Source: Azoarcus sp. DD4 (GTDB lineage: Bacteria; Pseudomonadota; Gammaproteobacteria; Burkholderiales; Rhodocyclaceae). From it: 64,000 nt of DNA. The stretch spans positions 62,001-126,000 of the forward strand of contig NZ_CP022958.1 of assembly GCF_006496635.1 (NCBI RefSeq), in the 5' to 3' direction. The notes beneath the pieces are model-generated. The model worked only from the letters and a program-made list of their open reading frames with translations. It searched no databases and was not told the origin of the DNA. Position numbers and translations under genes: made by a program. Each line of letters starts with the position of its first letter. Position 1 is the first letter of the stretch. Shown in pieces: positions 55,857 to 63,745 of this stretch.

Positions 55857-56882
55857 TCAGGGCTTGCGGACGCTGTCGCCGATTGCCACCGGGCCTTCGG
55901 TTTCCATCACCAGGCCGTAGGAGACCTTGTCGAAGACGCGGAACACGAAAACCAGGCCGTAGCGTTTTTCCGGCAACTGGAAGGACTCGCGGCCATCCTC
56001 GTCCTTGTACTCGGCGACGCCGCGGTTGCGGTAAAGCGCCAGCACATGGCCGCGTTCGACGCCGGCCTGGGTACCGGCGCTGAGCGCCACCACGTTGAGT
56101 CGGCCGGTTTCGCTGACGCCACGGTAGATCGACACCAGGCGACCCTCGACCGCCTGTTCCGGCGCGTGCGGGGCGTAGGAGAACACGGTGGGCGGTTCGG
56201 TCGGCATCATCAGGTCGCCGACGCCGATTTCCTCGTTGGCGTTGACGATTTCCAGCGTGCTCGGGTTGCCGTGTTCGGTGACGCGGGCGCTGCCGAGGTA
56301 CTGCGCTTCGTAGCCGAGGATCTCGTGGGTCAGCGGGTCTTCCAGCGGGCGGGTCGGGCGATAGATCTGCCAGTTGGCTACACCCTCGCGCACGTTCTTG
56401 GCGAAGACGCTGTCGCCGGTGCCGGTATACACACGGCTGGTGTCGGTGGCGATGACCGTGGCCGAACCGGCCAGGCGTGCCTGGTCGACGATCAGCGGCT
56501 GGGTCAGGAAGGGGTCGATGATGTGCAGCGGAATGCTAGGAACCGCATGGCCGCTATCGGTATACACCTGCGGGAAGAGCTTCTCGTCGCGCACGCCCAC
56601 ACGGCGCCCGACGGTCAGCCACGGGCCACTGCGATCCAGCAGGATGACCTGGCCGGGGTAGATCAGGTGGGGGTTGCGGATCTGGTCGCGATTGAAGCGC
56701 CAGACTTCCGGCCAGCGCCACGGCTGCTTGAGGAAGCGGCCGGAGATGCCCCACAGGGTGTCCCCCTTCACCACGGTGTAGGAGTCGGGTGCATCGTCGG
56801 CGAGTTGCACGCCCTGTGCGACGGCGGCTCCGGCAAACAGGGTCGCGATGCTGACGATGAGAGGGAATATAATTCGGATCAT
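55857..56882 (-). CDS. LysM peptidoglycan-binding protein
   Basis: A 341-aa exported protein. A signal peptide (IFPLIVSIATLFAGAAVAQG) is followed by one LysM domain (about residues 34-85, SYTVVKGDTLWGISGRFLKQ and NPHLIYPGQVILL), then a 250-residue beta-rich region of unknown function. It is the conserved first gene ahead of dprA in Betaproteobacteria and probably binds cell-wall glycan; no hydrolase domain is visible. The ATG at 56882 is the only start ahead of the signal. It is divergent from def with 185 bp between them, and is the promoter-proximal gene of the lysM-dprA-smg-topB series. Confidence 0.9.
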   Translation of the reverse strand: MIRIIFPLIVSIATLFAGAAVAQGVQLADDAPDSYTVVKGDTLWGISGRFLKQPWRWPEVWRFNRDQIRNPHLIYPGQVILLDRSGPWLTVGRRVGVRDEKLFPQVYTDSGHAVPSIPLHIIDPFLTQPLIVDQARLAGSATVIATDTSRVYTGTGDSVFAKNVREGVANWQIYRPTRPLEDPLTHEILGYEAQYLGSARVTEHGNPSTLEIVNANEEIGVGDLMMPTEPPTVFSYAPHAPEQAVEGRLVSIYRGVSETGRLNVVALSAGTQAGVERGHVLALYRNRGVAEYKDEDGRESFQLPEKRYGLVFVFRVFDKVSYGLVMETEGPVAIGDSVRKP

Positions 56883-57067
56883 TGCTCGCTTCCGGTTGGT
56901 GCGGGAAGGCTCGCGCCATCCCGGAACGCCGCCGGCCGACGGGGGTCGAATCGCGGAGTTCGGCAACAAACTCGACGATACCGGCTTCCCTGCCCGGCGC
57001 AGCACATGGGCATGCATGTCAAATCGCTTGAAATTCTGCACTTAAAGGCTTAACCCGGCAAGCATTT

Positions 57068-57571
57068 ATGGCTCTCCTACCTATCCTTCGCTACCCCGAT
57101 CCCCGCCTTCACAAGCGCGCTGCGCCGGTCGACGAGGTCGATGACGTCATCCGCAAGCTCATCGACGACATGGCCGAGACGATGTACGAGGCGCCGGGCA
57201 TCGGCCTGGCCGCGACCCAGGTGGACGTTCATCGCCGCATCGTGGTCATCGACGTGTCCGAGGATAAGAGCGGGCTGACCGCCTTCATCAATCCGGAAAT
57301 CCTCGAGCGCTCGGGTGAGCAGGTGTGCGAGGAAGGCTGCCTGTCCGTGCCCGGCGTGTACGAGAAGGTCACCCGTGCCGAACGTGTGCGGGTGCGTGCC
57401 CTCGGCCGCGACGGACGGCCCTTCGAGCTCGAGGCCGAAGGGCTGCTGGCGGTGTGTATCCAGCACGAGATCGATCATCTCGACGGCAAGGTCTTCGTCG
57501 AATACCTGTCGCCGCTCAAGCTCGGCCGCATCAAGACCCGGCTCGCCAAGAAGGCGCGCATCACCGCCTGA
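57068..57571 (+). CDS. def: Peptide deformylase
   Basis: A 167-aa metalloenzyme that removes the formyl group from nascent proteins. All three motifs are intact: GIGLAATQ, EEGCLSVPG (metal Cys) and QHEIDHLDG (two metal His and the catalytic Glu). Length and order match type I deformylases. fmt follows 57 bp downstream, the universal def-fmt pairing. TTGAAA at about 57028 could be a -35 element. A GC hairpin without a T-run (57577-57600) lies in the def-fmt gap. Confidence 0.97.
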   Translation: MALLPILRYPDPRLHKRAAPVDEVDDVIRKLIDDMAETMYEAPGIGLAATQVDVHRRIVVIDVSEDKSGLTAFINPEILERSGEQVCEEGCLSVPGVYEKVTRAERVRVRALGRDGRPFELEAEGLLAVCIQHEIDHLDGKVFVEYLSPLKLGRIKTRLAKKARITA

Positions 57572-57628
57572 TCTCCACGGGCGGCTGCCTTGCCGCCCCG
57601 TCCTGTTCCATCCTTTCCCGCCCTGCCG

Positions 57629-58585
57629 ATGCCAGCTCCCCTACGCGTTGCCTTTGCCGGCACGCCCGAATTTGCCGCCTGCGCGCTCGAAGCCATCCTC
57701 GACGCCGGCTACGACGTGCCGCTCGTCCTCACCCAACCCGACCGGCCGGCCGGCCGCGGCATGAAGCTGACGGCCAGCCCGGTCAAGCAGGTCGCGCTGG
57801 CGCGCGGCATCGAGGTCGACCAGCCGGAGAAGCTGCGCACCGAGGACCAGCGCCGGCGCCTGGCCGCCTGTGCGCCCGACGTGCTGGTGGTCGCTGCCTA
57901 TGGCCTGATCCTGCCGCAGGCGGTGCTCACGCTGCCGCGCCTGGGTTGCATCAACATCCACGCCTCGCTGCTGCCGCGCTGGCGTGGTGCGGCGCCCATT
58001 CATCGTGCGATCGAGGCCGGCGACAGCGAGACCGGCATCACCATCATGCAGATGGACGAAGGTCTGGACACCGGTGCCATGCTGCTGCGCCGGGCGATCC
58101 CCATCGCCGCCGCCGATACCACCGCAAGCCTGCACGACAAGCTCGCGACCCTGGGCGCGGCGTGTGTCGTCGAGGCGCTCGCGCAGCTGCCGGCGGGCGC
58201 CCTGCAGCCGGTGGCGCAGCCGGCCGAAGGCGTGACCTACGCCAGCAAGATCAGCCGCGGCGAGGCGGCCATCGCCTGGTCGCGGCCGGCGCGGCAGATC
58301 GAGTGTGCGATCCGCGCCTTCAATCCTTTCCCTGTCGCCACCGGCACGCTGCGCGACACCGTGATCAAGGTCTGGTCGGCCGAGGTCGTGGCCCGCAGTG
58401 GCGAACCCGGCACGGTGCTGGCGGTCGACGACACCAGCGTCATCGTGGCCTGCGGCGACCAGGCGCTCCGTCTCGTCGAGTTGCAGCGCCCCGGCAGCCG
58501 GCGCATGGCGGTGGGGGAATTCCTGCGCGGATTCCCGGTCTGTGCCGGTGAGCGGTTCGCAACGGGCGGGCTGCAGGCCGATTGA
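57629..58585 (+). CDS. fmt: Methionyl-tRNA formyltransferase
   Basis: A 318-aa enzyme that formylates initiator Met-tRNA with 10-formyl-tetrahydrofolate. The N-terminal strand RVAFAGTPEFAA and the tRNA-contact loop RPAGRGMKLTASPVKQ are typical. The catalytic Asn-His-Asp set falls in INIHASLLPRWRGAAPIHRA and the following MDEGLDTGAML. The C-terminal tRNA-binding barrel is complete (IRAFNPFPVATG). The ATG at 57629 gives the expected N-terminus; an upstream in-frame start at 57590 adds 13 proline-rich residues. Second gene in the def-fmt-htpX series. Confidence 0.96.
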   Translation: MPAPLRVAFAGTPEFAACALEAILDAGYDVPLVLTQPDRPAGRGMKLTASPVKQVALARGIEVDQPEKLRTEDQRRRLAACAPDVLVVAAYGLILPQAVLTLPRLGCINIHASLLPRWRGAAPIHRAIEAGDSETGITIMQMDEGLDTGAMLLRRAIPIAAADTTASLHDKLATLGAACVVEALAQLPAGALQPVAQPAEGVTYASKISRGEAAIAWSRPARQIECAIRAFNPFPVATGTLRDTVIKVWSAEVVARSGEPGTVLAVDDTSVIVACGDQALRLVELQRPGSRRMAVGEFLRGFPVCAGERFATGGLQAD

Positions 58586-58646
58586 AATGGCGGGCCGTGG
58601 CCCCCATCTGCGGTGCAAGAGACTCAACTAGCAAGGATTACGACTC

Positions 58647-59489
58647 ATGTTCGGAAACTGGATCAAGACTTCGATACTGATGGCCGGCATCGTCGCGCTG
58701 TTCGGCGCGATGGGCGCAGCCATCGGCGGCCAGCAGGGCATGCTGATCGCGCTGGTGGTCGGCGGTGCGATGAATTTCTGGGCCTACTGGTTCTCCGATA
58801 AGGCGGTGTTGAAGATGTACAACGCCCGCCAGGTCGACGAGACCACCTCGCCCTACCTCTACAACATGGTGCGCGAACTCGCCCACCGCGCGCAGCTGCC
58901 GATGCCCAAGGTCTACATCATCGACGAGGACCAGCCCAACGCCTTTGCCACCGGGCGCAACCCTGACAACGCCGCGGTCGCCGCCACCACCGGGATCATG
59001 CGCATGCTGTCCGAGCGCGAACTGCGCGGCGTCATGGCGCACGAACTTGCCCATGTGAAGAACCGCGACATCCTGATCTCGACGATCTCGGCCACCGTGG
59101 CCGGTGCGATCTCGATGCTCGCCAACTTCGGCATGTTCTTCGGTGGTTCGCGTGACGGCGAGGACCGCCCCAACCCCATCGTTTCGATCGCGGTGATGAT
59201 CCTCGCGCCCATCGCCGGCATGCTGATCCAGATGGCGATCAGCCGCACCCGCGAGTTCGGTGCCGACCGCGGCGGTGCGGAAATCTCCGGCGATCCGCAG
59301 GCACTCGCCGGCGCGCTTGCGAAGATCGACGCCTATGCCCGCGGCATTCCGATGCATACCGCGGATGCACATCCGGAGACGGCGCAGATGATGATCATGA
59401 ACCCGCTCTCCGGCGGCGGCCTGCGCAGCTTGTTCTCCACCCACCCCTCGACCGAGGAGCGCGTCGCCCGCCTGCGCGCGATGCGATGA
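58647..59489 (+). CDS. htpX: HtpX-type membrane metalloprotease
   Basis: A 280-aa M48B protease of the inner membrane that degrades misfolded membrane proteins alongside FtsH. Two N-terminal helices (SILMAGIVALFGAMGAAIGG and IALVVGGAMNFWAYWF), the zinc motif VMAHELAHVKNRD (HExxH), two further helices (TVAGAISMLANFGMFFG and IVSIAVMILAPIAGMLIQMA), and the third ligand in SRTREFGADRGGAEI are all present. The C-terminus LFSTHPSTEERVARLRAM is characteristic. CAAGGATT precedes the ATG. It forms an operon-like series with def and fmt upstream and a thioredoxin-like gene 19 bp downstream. Confidence 0.95.
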   Translation: MFGNWIKTSILMAGIVALFGAMGAAIGGQQGMLIALVVGGAMNFWAYWFSDKAVLKMYNARQVDETTSPYLYNMVRELAHRAQLPMPKVYIIDEDQPNAFATGRNPDNAAVAATTGIMRMLSERELRGVMAHELAHVKNRDILISTISATVAGAISMLANFGMFFGGSRDGEDRPNPIVSIAVMILAPIAGMLIQMAISRTREFGADRGGAEISGDPQALAGALAKIDAYARGIPMHTADAHPETAQMMIMNPLSGGGLRSLFSTHPSTEERVARLRAMR

Positions 59490-59508
59490 TCGCCGTGGCC
59501 GTTTCGCG

Positions 59509-60033
59509 ATGACGCCGCGCTTCCGGCGTCTGCTGCTCGACGCGCTTGCCGTGTGCTTGATGCCGGCAAGCGCGTTTGCCGTTGACCTCGAACCGCTCGA
59601 CAGCCTGCCGCCGACGCCGCCCGCGCTGCAGGCGGAACTCGGCAAGCTGCAAGGCAAGGCGGTGCTGATCAATTTCTGGGCGAGCTGGTGCGAGCCCTGC
59701 CGCGACGAGATGCCGGCGCTGGTCGAACTCGACGAGCAGGAAGCGGGCATCGCGCTCGTCACCGTCGCCGTGGCCGACCGCGCCGCAGATACCCGGCGCT
59801 TCCTCGACGACTACCTGCTCGACAATGTGGTGGTGATCGCCGATCCCGACCAGGCGATCGCGCGTGCGTGGAGCGCGCGCATGCTGCCCACCACCTACGT
59901 GCTCGACGCCGCCCACCGCCCGCGCTACCGCTTGCGCGGCGAGGCCGACTGGCGCGCGCCGGAACTCAAGGCCAGGCTGCGTGCCCTGGCCAGACCCGAA
60001 TCCGCATCCTTACCGAAAGGAAAGAAACCGTGA
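59509..60033 (+). CDS. TlpA-type periplasmic thioredoxin
   Basis: A 174-aa exported thiol-disulfide protein. A signal peptide (LLLDALAVCLMPASAFA) precedes a TlpA/ResA-like thioredoxin fold with the active site NFWASWCEPCRDEMP (WCEPC). The cis-Pro region is RMLPTTYVLD. Relatives reduce apocytochrome c or copper-site cysteines. The start lies 19 bp after htpX, and its stop overlaps the GTG of the transglutaminase-like gene by 4 bp (GTGA). The coupling hints that it keeps the active-site Cys of that exported enzyme reduced (inference). Confidence 0.9.
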   Translation: MTPRFRRLLLDALAVCLMPASAFAVDLEPLDSLPPTPPALQAELGKLQGKAVLINFWASWCEPCRDEMPALVELDEQEAGIALVTVAVADRAADTRRFLDDYLLDNVVVIADPDQAIARAWSARMLPTTYVLDAAHRPRYRLRGEADWRAPELKARLRALARPESASLPKGKKP

Positions 60034-61139
60034 AACGCCGCGACTTCCTCAAGACCTCCGCCCTGGCCGCTGGCCTGGCCCTGCCCACCTGGGCACGTGC
60101 CGCCGACGCCGCGCCGCTGTTTGCGCCCAATCCCGCGTCCGGCTGGCGCCAGTTCGAGGTCACCACCCATGTCGAACCGGTACAGGCCGATGGTCTGGTG
60201 CGCGCCTGGGTGCCGCTGCCCTTCACTGAAGAGAGTGACTGGTTCCGGCCAATGGGCAACATCTGGCAGGGCAATGCAAGCCTGATGCGGGTGATGCGCG
60301 ATCCGGAATACGGTGCGGCCATGCTCTACGCCGAATGGGCCGCCGGCACCGCGGTGCCGGAGCTCGAGATCGTCAGCCGCTTCGCAACCCGCGACCGTGC
60401 GGTCGATTTCAGCCGCCCGGCGGCACGGCCACTGGCCTTGTCGGCCGACGAACAGGCGCTCTACACCCGCGCCACCGAGCTGCTGCCCACCGACGGCATC
60501 GTGCGCGAAACCGCGCTGCAGATCACCGCCGGCGCCAGGACCGACGAGGACAAGGCGCGCGCGATCTACGACTGGGTGGTGGACAACACCTTCCGCAACC
60601 CCAAGACGCGCGGCTGCGGCATCGGCGACATCAAGTCCATGCTGGAAACCGGCAACCTGTCGGGCAAGTGCGCCGACCTCAACGCGCTCTACGTCGGTCT
60701 CGCCCGTGCCGCCGGCCTGCCGGCGCGCGACGTCTATGGCGTGCGCGTCGCCGACTCGCGCTTCGGCTACAAGAGCCTGGGCAAGAGCGGCAACATCTCC
60801 AAGGCCCAGCATTGCCGTGCCGAAGTCTTCCTGGCGCGCTTCGGCTGGGTGCCGGTGGATCCGGCCGACGTGCGCAAGGTCGTGCTGGAAGAACCGCCGG
60901 GCAACCTTGCGCTCGACGACGGCAAGGTCGCGGCGGCGCGCAAGCAGCTCTTCGGCGCCTGGGAGATGAACTGGCTGGCCTACAACGTCGCCCACGACCT
61001 GCGCCTGCCCGGCAGTGACGGCGCGGCGGTGCCCTTCCTGATGTATCCGCAGGGCGAGAATCCCAAGGGGCGTTTCGACAGCCTCGATCCGGACGCCTTC
61101 CGCTACACGCTCACGGCGCGCGAACTGGCCTACGCCTGA
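60030..61139 (+). CDS. Tat-exported transglutaminase-like protein
   Basis: A 369-aa protein with a twin-arginine signal (MKRRDFLKTSALAAGLALP, RRDFLK) followed by a transglutaminase-like core. The catalytic Cys lies in SGKCADLNALYVGLARAAGLPA, the His in KAQHCRAEVFLARFGWVPVD, and the Asp of the triad in the PVDPADV segment that follows. The N-terminal third is the beta-rich domain common in bacterial transglutaminase-like proteins. Members may be cysteine peptidases or amidases rather than true transglutaminases. The GTG start overlaps the thioredoxin stop, with AAAGGAAAG upstream. Tat use suggests that it folds before export, unusual for a simple protease. Confidence 0.88.
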   Translation: MKRRDFLKTSALAAGLALPTWARAADAAPLFAPNPASGWRQFEVTTHVEPVQADGLVRAWVPLPFTEESDWFRPMGNIWQGNASLMRVMRDPEYGAAMLYAEWAAGTAVPELEIVSRFATRDRAVDFSRPAARPLALSADEQALYTRATELLPTDGIVRETALQITAGARTDEDKARAIYDWVVDNTFRNPKTRGCGIGDIKSMLETGNLSGKCADLNALYVGLARAAGLPARDVYGVRVADSRFGYKSLGKSGNISKAQHCRAEVFLARFGWVPVDPADVRKVVLEEPPGNLALDDGKVAAARKQLFGAWEMNWLAYNVAHDLRLPGSDGAAVPFLMYPQGENPKGRFDSLDPDAFRYTLTARELAYA

Positions 61140-61250
61140 ACCCGTCCGGCCTCGTGAGGCGGGGCCAGATATCCGAGAAATCGCCGATGGTTGCGGGGCA
61201 GCTTGCCGGCATGCAATGCGGCACTCGACAAGGCGGGCAAAAGTTTCTAT

Positions 61251-61274
61251 CTTTTTGTACATTCGTTCAAAAAG
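61251..61274 (+). promoter_or_regulatory. AT-rich inverted repeat before the Cache-gene ribosome-binding site
   Basis: CTTTTTG (61251-61257) and CAAAAAG (61268-61274) flank a 10-base loop (TACATTCGTT). The right arm ends directly before ACAGGAG, the ribosome-binding site, so the hairpin could affect translation. An operator reading is also possible. Confidence 0.35.
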
Positions 61275-61288
61275 ACAGGAGACTGATC

Positions 61289-62167
61289 ATGCCCTTCCCG
61301 CTCCGCCGTGCCCTCGGCCTTGTCCTCGCCATCAGCTGCGGCGCCGCTTTGTTCCAGCCGCTCCCGCTCCATGCCGCCGAGCCGGCACGCCTGTCGGAAC
61401 GCTGGGACGAGAAGCGCGCCGCCAGGCTGCTCGACCGCGCGGTAAAGCATGTCCAGGAGAAAGGTGAGGCGGGACTGGCCGATTTCAGCCGCCAGGGGCC
61501 CTATGTCGATCGCGATCTCTACGTCTATGCGGTGGCGGCCGACGGCCGTTTCCTCGCCAGCGGCGGCTCGTCCGCGGCCTTGATCGGGCAGAACGTCAAC
61601 GCCACCACCGACGCCGCCGGCAAGCCCTTCTTCCGCGAGATGCTGGAAATGGCCGCGGCCAAGGGCGAAGGCAGGGTCGAGTACCGCTGGCTCAATCCCG
61701 CCGACCAGCGCGAGGAACCCAAGGTGACGCTGTTCCGCAAGGTCGGCGACGTCATCGTCGCGGTCGGCTTCTACGCCCCGAGGGCCACGGCTGCCCAGGC
61801 CAAGTCCATGCTGGACGAGGCCGCGGCGATGCTGGCGAAGGACGGCAAGGCTGCGCTGGCCGAGTTCCAGAAGGTCGGCGGCCGCTACATCCAGGACGAT
61901 CTCTACGTCTTCGTGGTCGATATGGCGGACGGCCGCTTTCTCGCCCACGGCGCCACCCCCGCCCTGGTCGGTCGCGACGGCCGCGAACTGCGCGACCCCA
62001 AAGGCAAGGCGGTGATCACCGACATGATCAGCGTCGCCAGGAAGAAGGGCGGCGGCGAACTCGATTACGCCTGGCATAACCCCACCACCGCCAAGCTGGA
62101 AAGCAAGCACACCTACTTCCGTGCGGTCGACGGCAAGCTGCTTGGTGTAGGCTACTACACGCGCTGA
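61289..62167 (+). CDS. Periplasmic protein with two tandem Cache domains
   Basis: A 292-aa exported protein. The signal (LGLVLAISCGAALFQPLPLHAA) is followed by two repeated single-Cache modules (about residues 45-165 and 175-290). Each opens with a helix ending in F/EF (KHVQEKGEAGLADFSRQG, then MLAKDGKAALAEFQKVGG), has DLYVYAVAADGRFLASGG or DLYVFVVDMADGRFLAHG, and ends in V-AVGFYAPR or LGVGYYTR. No signalling domain follows, so it is a soluble sensor-like or binding protein. The gene is single, with an AT-rich leader containing a hairpin before AGGAG. The ligand is unknown; small organic acids are common for Cache folds. Confidence 0.85.
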   Translation: MPFPLRRALGLVLAISCGAALFQPLPLHAAEPARLSERWDEKRAARLLDRAVKHVQEKGEAGLADFSRQGPYVDRDLYVYAVAADGRFLASGGSSAALIGQNVNATTDAAGKPFFREMLEMAAAKGEGRVEYRWLNPADQREEPKVTLFRKVGDVIVAVGFYAPRATAAQAKSMLDEAAAMLAKDGKAALAEFQKVGGRYIQDDLYVFVVDMADGRFLAHGATPALVGRDGRELRDPKGKAVITDMISVARKKGGGELDYAWHNPTTAKLESKHTYFRAVDGKLLGVGYYTR

Positions 62168-62219
62168 CCGGAGCCCCTCAGAGCCCGGCGGCACGCACCC
62201 CTACAGAGGAGATATGCCC

Positions 62220-62720
62220 ATGACCACCGTGACCCTGGGCGGCAACGCGATTTCGCTTGCCGGTCGTTTTCCGCAGCCGGGCGAGGCTGCACCCGCACTC
62301 AAGCTCACCGCCGGCGATCTCGCCGATGTCGGCCTGGAAGCCTTTGCCGGCAAGCGCAAGGTGCTGAACATCGTTCCCAGCCTCGACACGCCGACCTGCG
62401 CTACTTCCACGCGCAAGTTCAACGCCGAGGCCGGCAGCCTGGCCAACACCGTGGTGCTGGTGGTGTCGGCCGACCTGCCCTTCGCCGCCAAGCGCTTCTG
62501 CGCCACCGAAGGCCTGGACAACGTGCAGACCCTGTCCACCTTCCGCAACCCGGCCTTCGCCCGCGACTACGGCGTGGCGATCAGCTCCGGCCCGCTCGCC
62601 GGCCTCACTGCGCGCGCGGTGGTGGTGCTCGACGAGAGCGACAAGGTGCTGCACGCCCAGCTCGTGCCGGAGATCAAGGACGAGCCGGACTATTCGGCCG
62701 CGCTCGCCGCGCTGAAGTAA
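62220..62720 (+). CDS. tpx: Thiol peroxidase (2-Cys, Tpx)
   Basis: A 166-aa atypical 2-Cys peroxiredoxin reducing H2O2 and alkyl peroxides with thioredoxin. The peroxidatic Cys60 is in LDTPTCATSTRKFN and the resolving Cys94 in KRFCATEG, the E. coli Tpx arrangement (61 and 95). ATG 62220 is preferred over 62214 because AGGAG lies 8 bp before it. It is 52 bp after the Cache gene and ends at a strong terminator. OxyR control is plausible, as tpx is often in that regulon, but no site is identified. Confidence 0.95.
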   Translation: MTTVTLGGNAISLAGRFPQPGEAAPALKLTAGDLADVGLEAFAGKRKVLNIVPSLDTPTCATSTRKFNAEAGSLANTVVLVVSADLPFAAKRFCATEGLDNVQTLSTFRNPAFARDYGVAISSGPLAGLTARAVVVLDESDKVLHAQLVPEIKDEPDYSAALAALK

Positions 62721-62762
62721 GACGCCCTCGGCGGCGGGCGCTTCGCCCGCAATGCCGCTTGC

Positions 62763-62803
62763 ACCGCGACGGATCGCAAGGTCCGTCGCGGTTTTCCTTT
62801 TTG
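62763..62803 (+). terminator. Rho-independent terminator of tpx
   Basis: ACCGCGACGGA (62763-62773), loop TCGCAAGG, TCCGTCGCGGT (62782-62792), a perfect 11-bp stem, then TTTCCTTTTT. It is 43 bp after the tpx stop. Confidence 0.87.
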
Positions 62804-62815
62804 CCGGAGACGGAT

Positions 62816-63745
62816 GTGGTCCCTGCCCGCAAACTGCTGGCGCTCGCGCTGTTGACCCTGTTCTGGGGCGTCAATTGGCCTGTCATGAAGCTCGCGATGC
62901 GCGACATGACGCCGCTCTACTTCCGCGCGCTGACCTTGACCGGCGGGCTGGCTCTGCTGGTCGCCTGGTATCGCAGCCAGGGTGCCCGCCTGCGCGTGCC
63001 GCGTGCCCAGTTCGGCCGGGTGGCGCTGCTGGCCTTGCCCAATATCCTGATGTGGCACGGCTTTTCCATCTTCGGCGTGCAGGCGTTGGCGTCCGGCCGC
63101 GCTGCCATCCTCGGCTTCACCATGCCGATCTGGACGGTGCTGCTCGGTGTGCTGTTCTTCCGCGAAAAAATGAATTCCCGGCTGTGGCTCGCCACCGCCT
63201 GTGCTGCCGGCGCGGTGACGCTGCTGCTGTGGCACGAACTCGGCGCGATCTCGGGCAAGCCCGCTGGCACCGCCTGGATGCTGGCCGCCGCGGCCTCCTG
63301 GGCCACCGGCACCCTGCTGTTGAAGCGCCTGCCTGCCGCGGTGCCGACCGAGGCGTTGACGGTGTGGATGCTGGCACTGGCGGTGCCGGTGCTGTGGCTG
63401 GTCGCGGGGCTGACCGAACCGCTGCCGGACTTCTCGTTCAGCCCGGCGATGTGGGGCGTGCTCGGCTACAGCATCGTCATCAATGCCGCCGCCGCGCAGA
63501 TCATCTGGTTCTCTATCGCGCGCAGTCTGCCGCCGGTGGCGAGCGGGCTGTCCATCATGATGATTCCGGTGGTCGGGCTGGGGTCGGCGATGTGGATCAC
63601 CGGCGAACGCCCCTATCCGCAGGACCTGGTCGCCGCCGGGCTGATCCTGCTCGCGCTCGGCGCCACCCTGCTGCCGCGGCGTGCCGGGCGGGCCCCGGCT
63701 CAGGGCTTGATGGAGAAAGGCGTGAAGTCGGTTTCGCGGTCGTAG
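62816..63745 (+). CDS. EamA/DMT-family membrane transporter
   Basis: A 309-aa inner-membrane carrier with ten predicted helices and the internal repeat of EamA proteins. The first repeat opens with LLALALLTLFWGVNWPVMKL and contains ALASGRAAILGFTMPIWTVLL; the second contains SASWATGTLLLKRLP-type and PVASGLSIMMIPVVGLGSAM sequence. DMT carriers export amino acids or other metabolites; the substrate is unknown. The start is GTG at 62816, behind GGAG and directly after the tpx terminator. Starting at 62759 would put the terminator inside the coding sequence. The last 46 bp overlap the end of the convergent queuosine-transporter gene. Confidence 0.88.
   Translation: MVPARKLLALALLTLFWGVNWPVMKLAMRDMTPLYFRALTLTGGLALLVAWYRSQGARLRVPRAQFGRVALLALPNILMWHGFSIFGVQALASGRAAILGFTMPIWTVLLGVLFFREKMNSRLWLATACAAGAVTLLLWHELGAISGKPAGTAWMLAAAASWATGTLLLKRLPAAVPTEALTVWMLALAVPVLWLVAGLTEPLPDFSFSPAMWGVLGYSIVINAAAAQIIWFSIARSLPPVASGLSIMMIPVVGLGSAMWITGERPYPQDLVAAGLILLALGATLLPRRAGRAPAQGLMEKGVKSVSRS

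Noticed and set aside
57577..57600. GC hairpin between def and fmt as a terminator
   Set aside because: The arms are imperfect (one bulge) and no T-run follows; def and fmt are normally co-transcribed.
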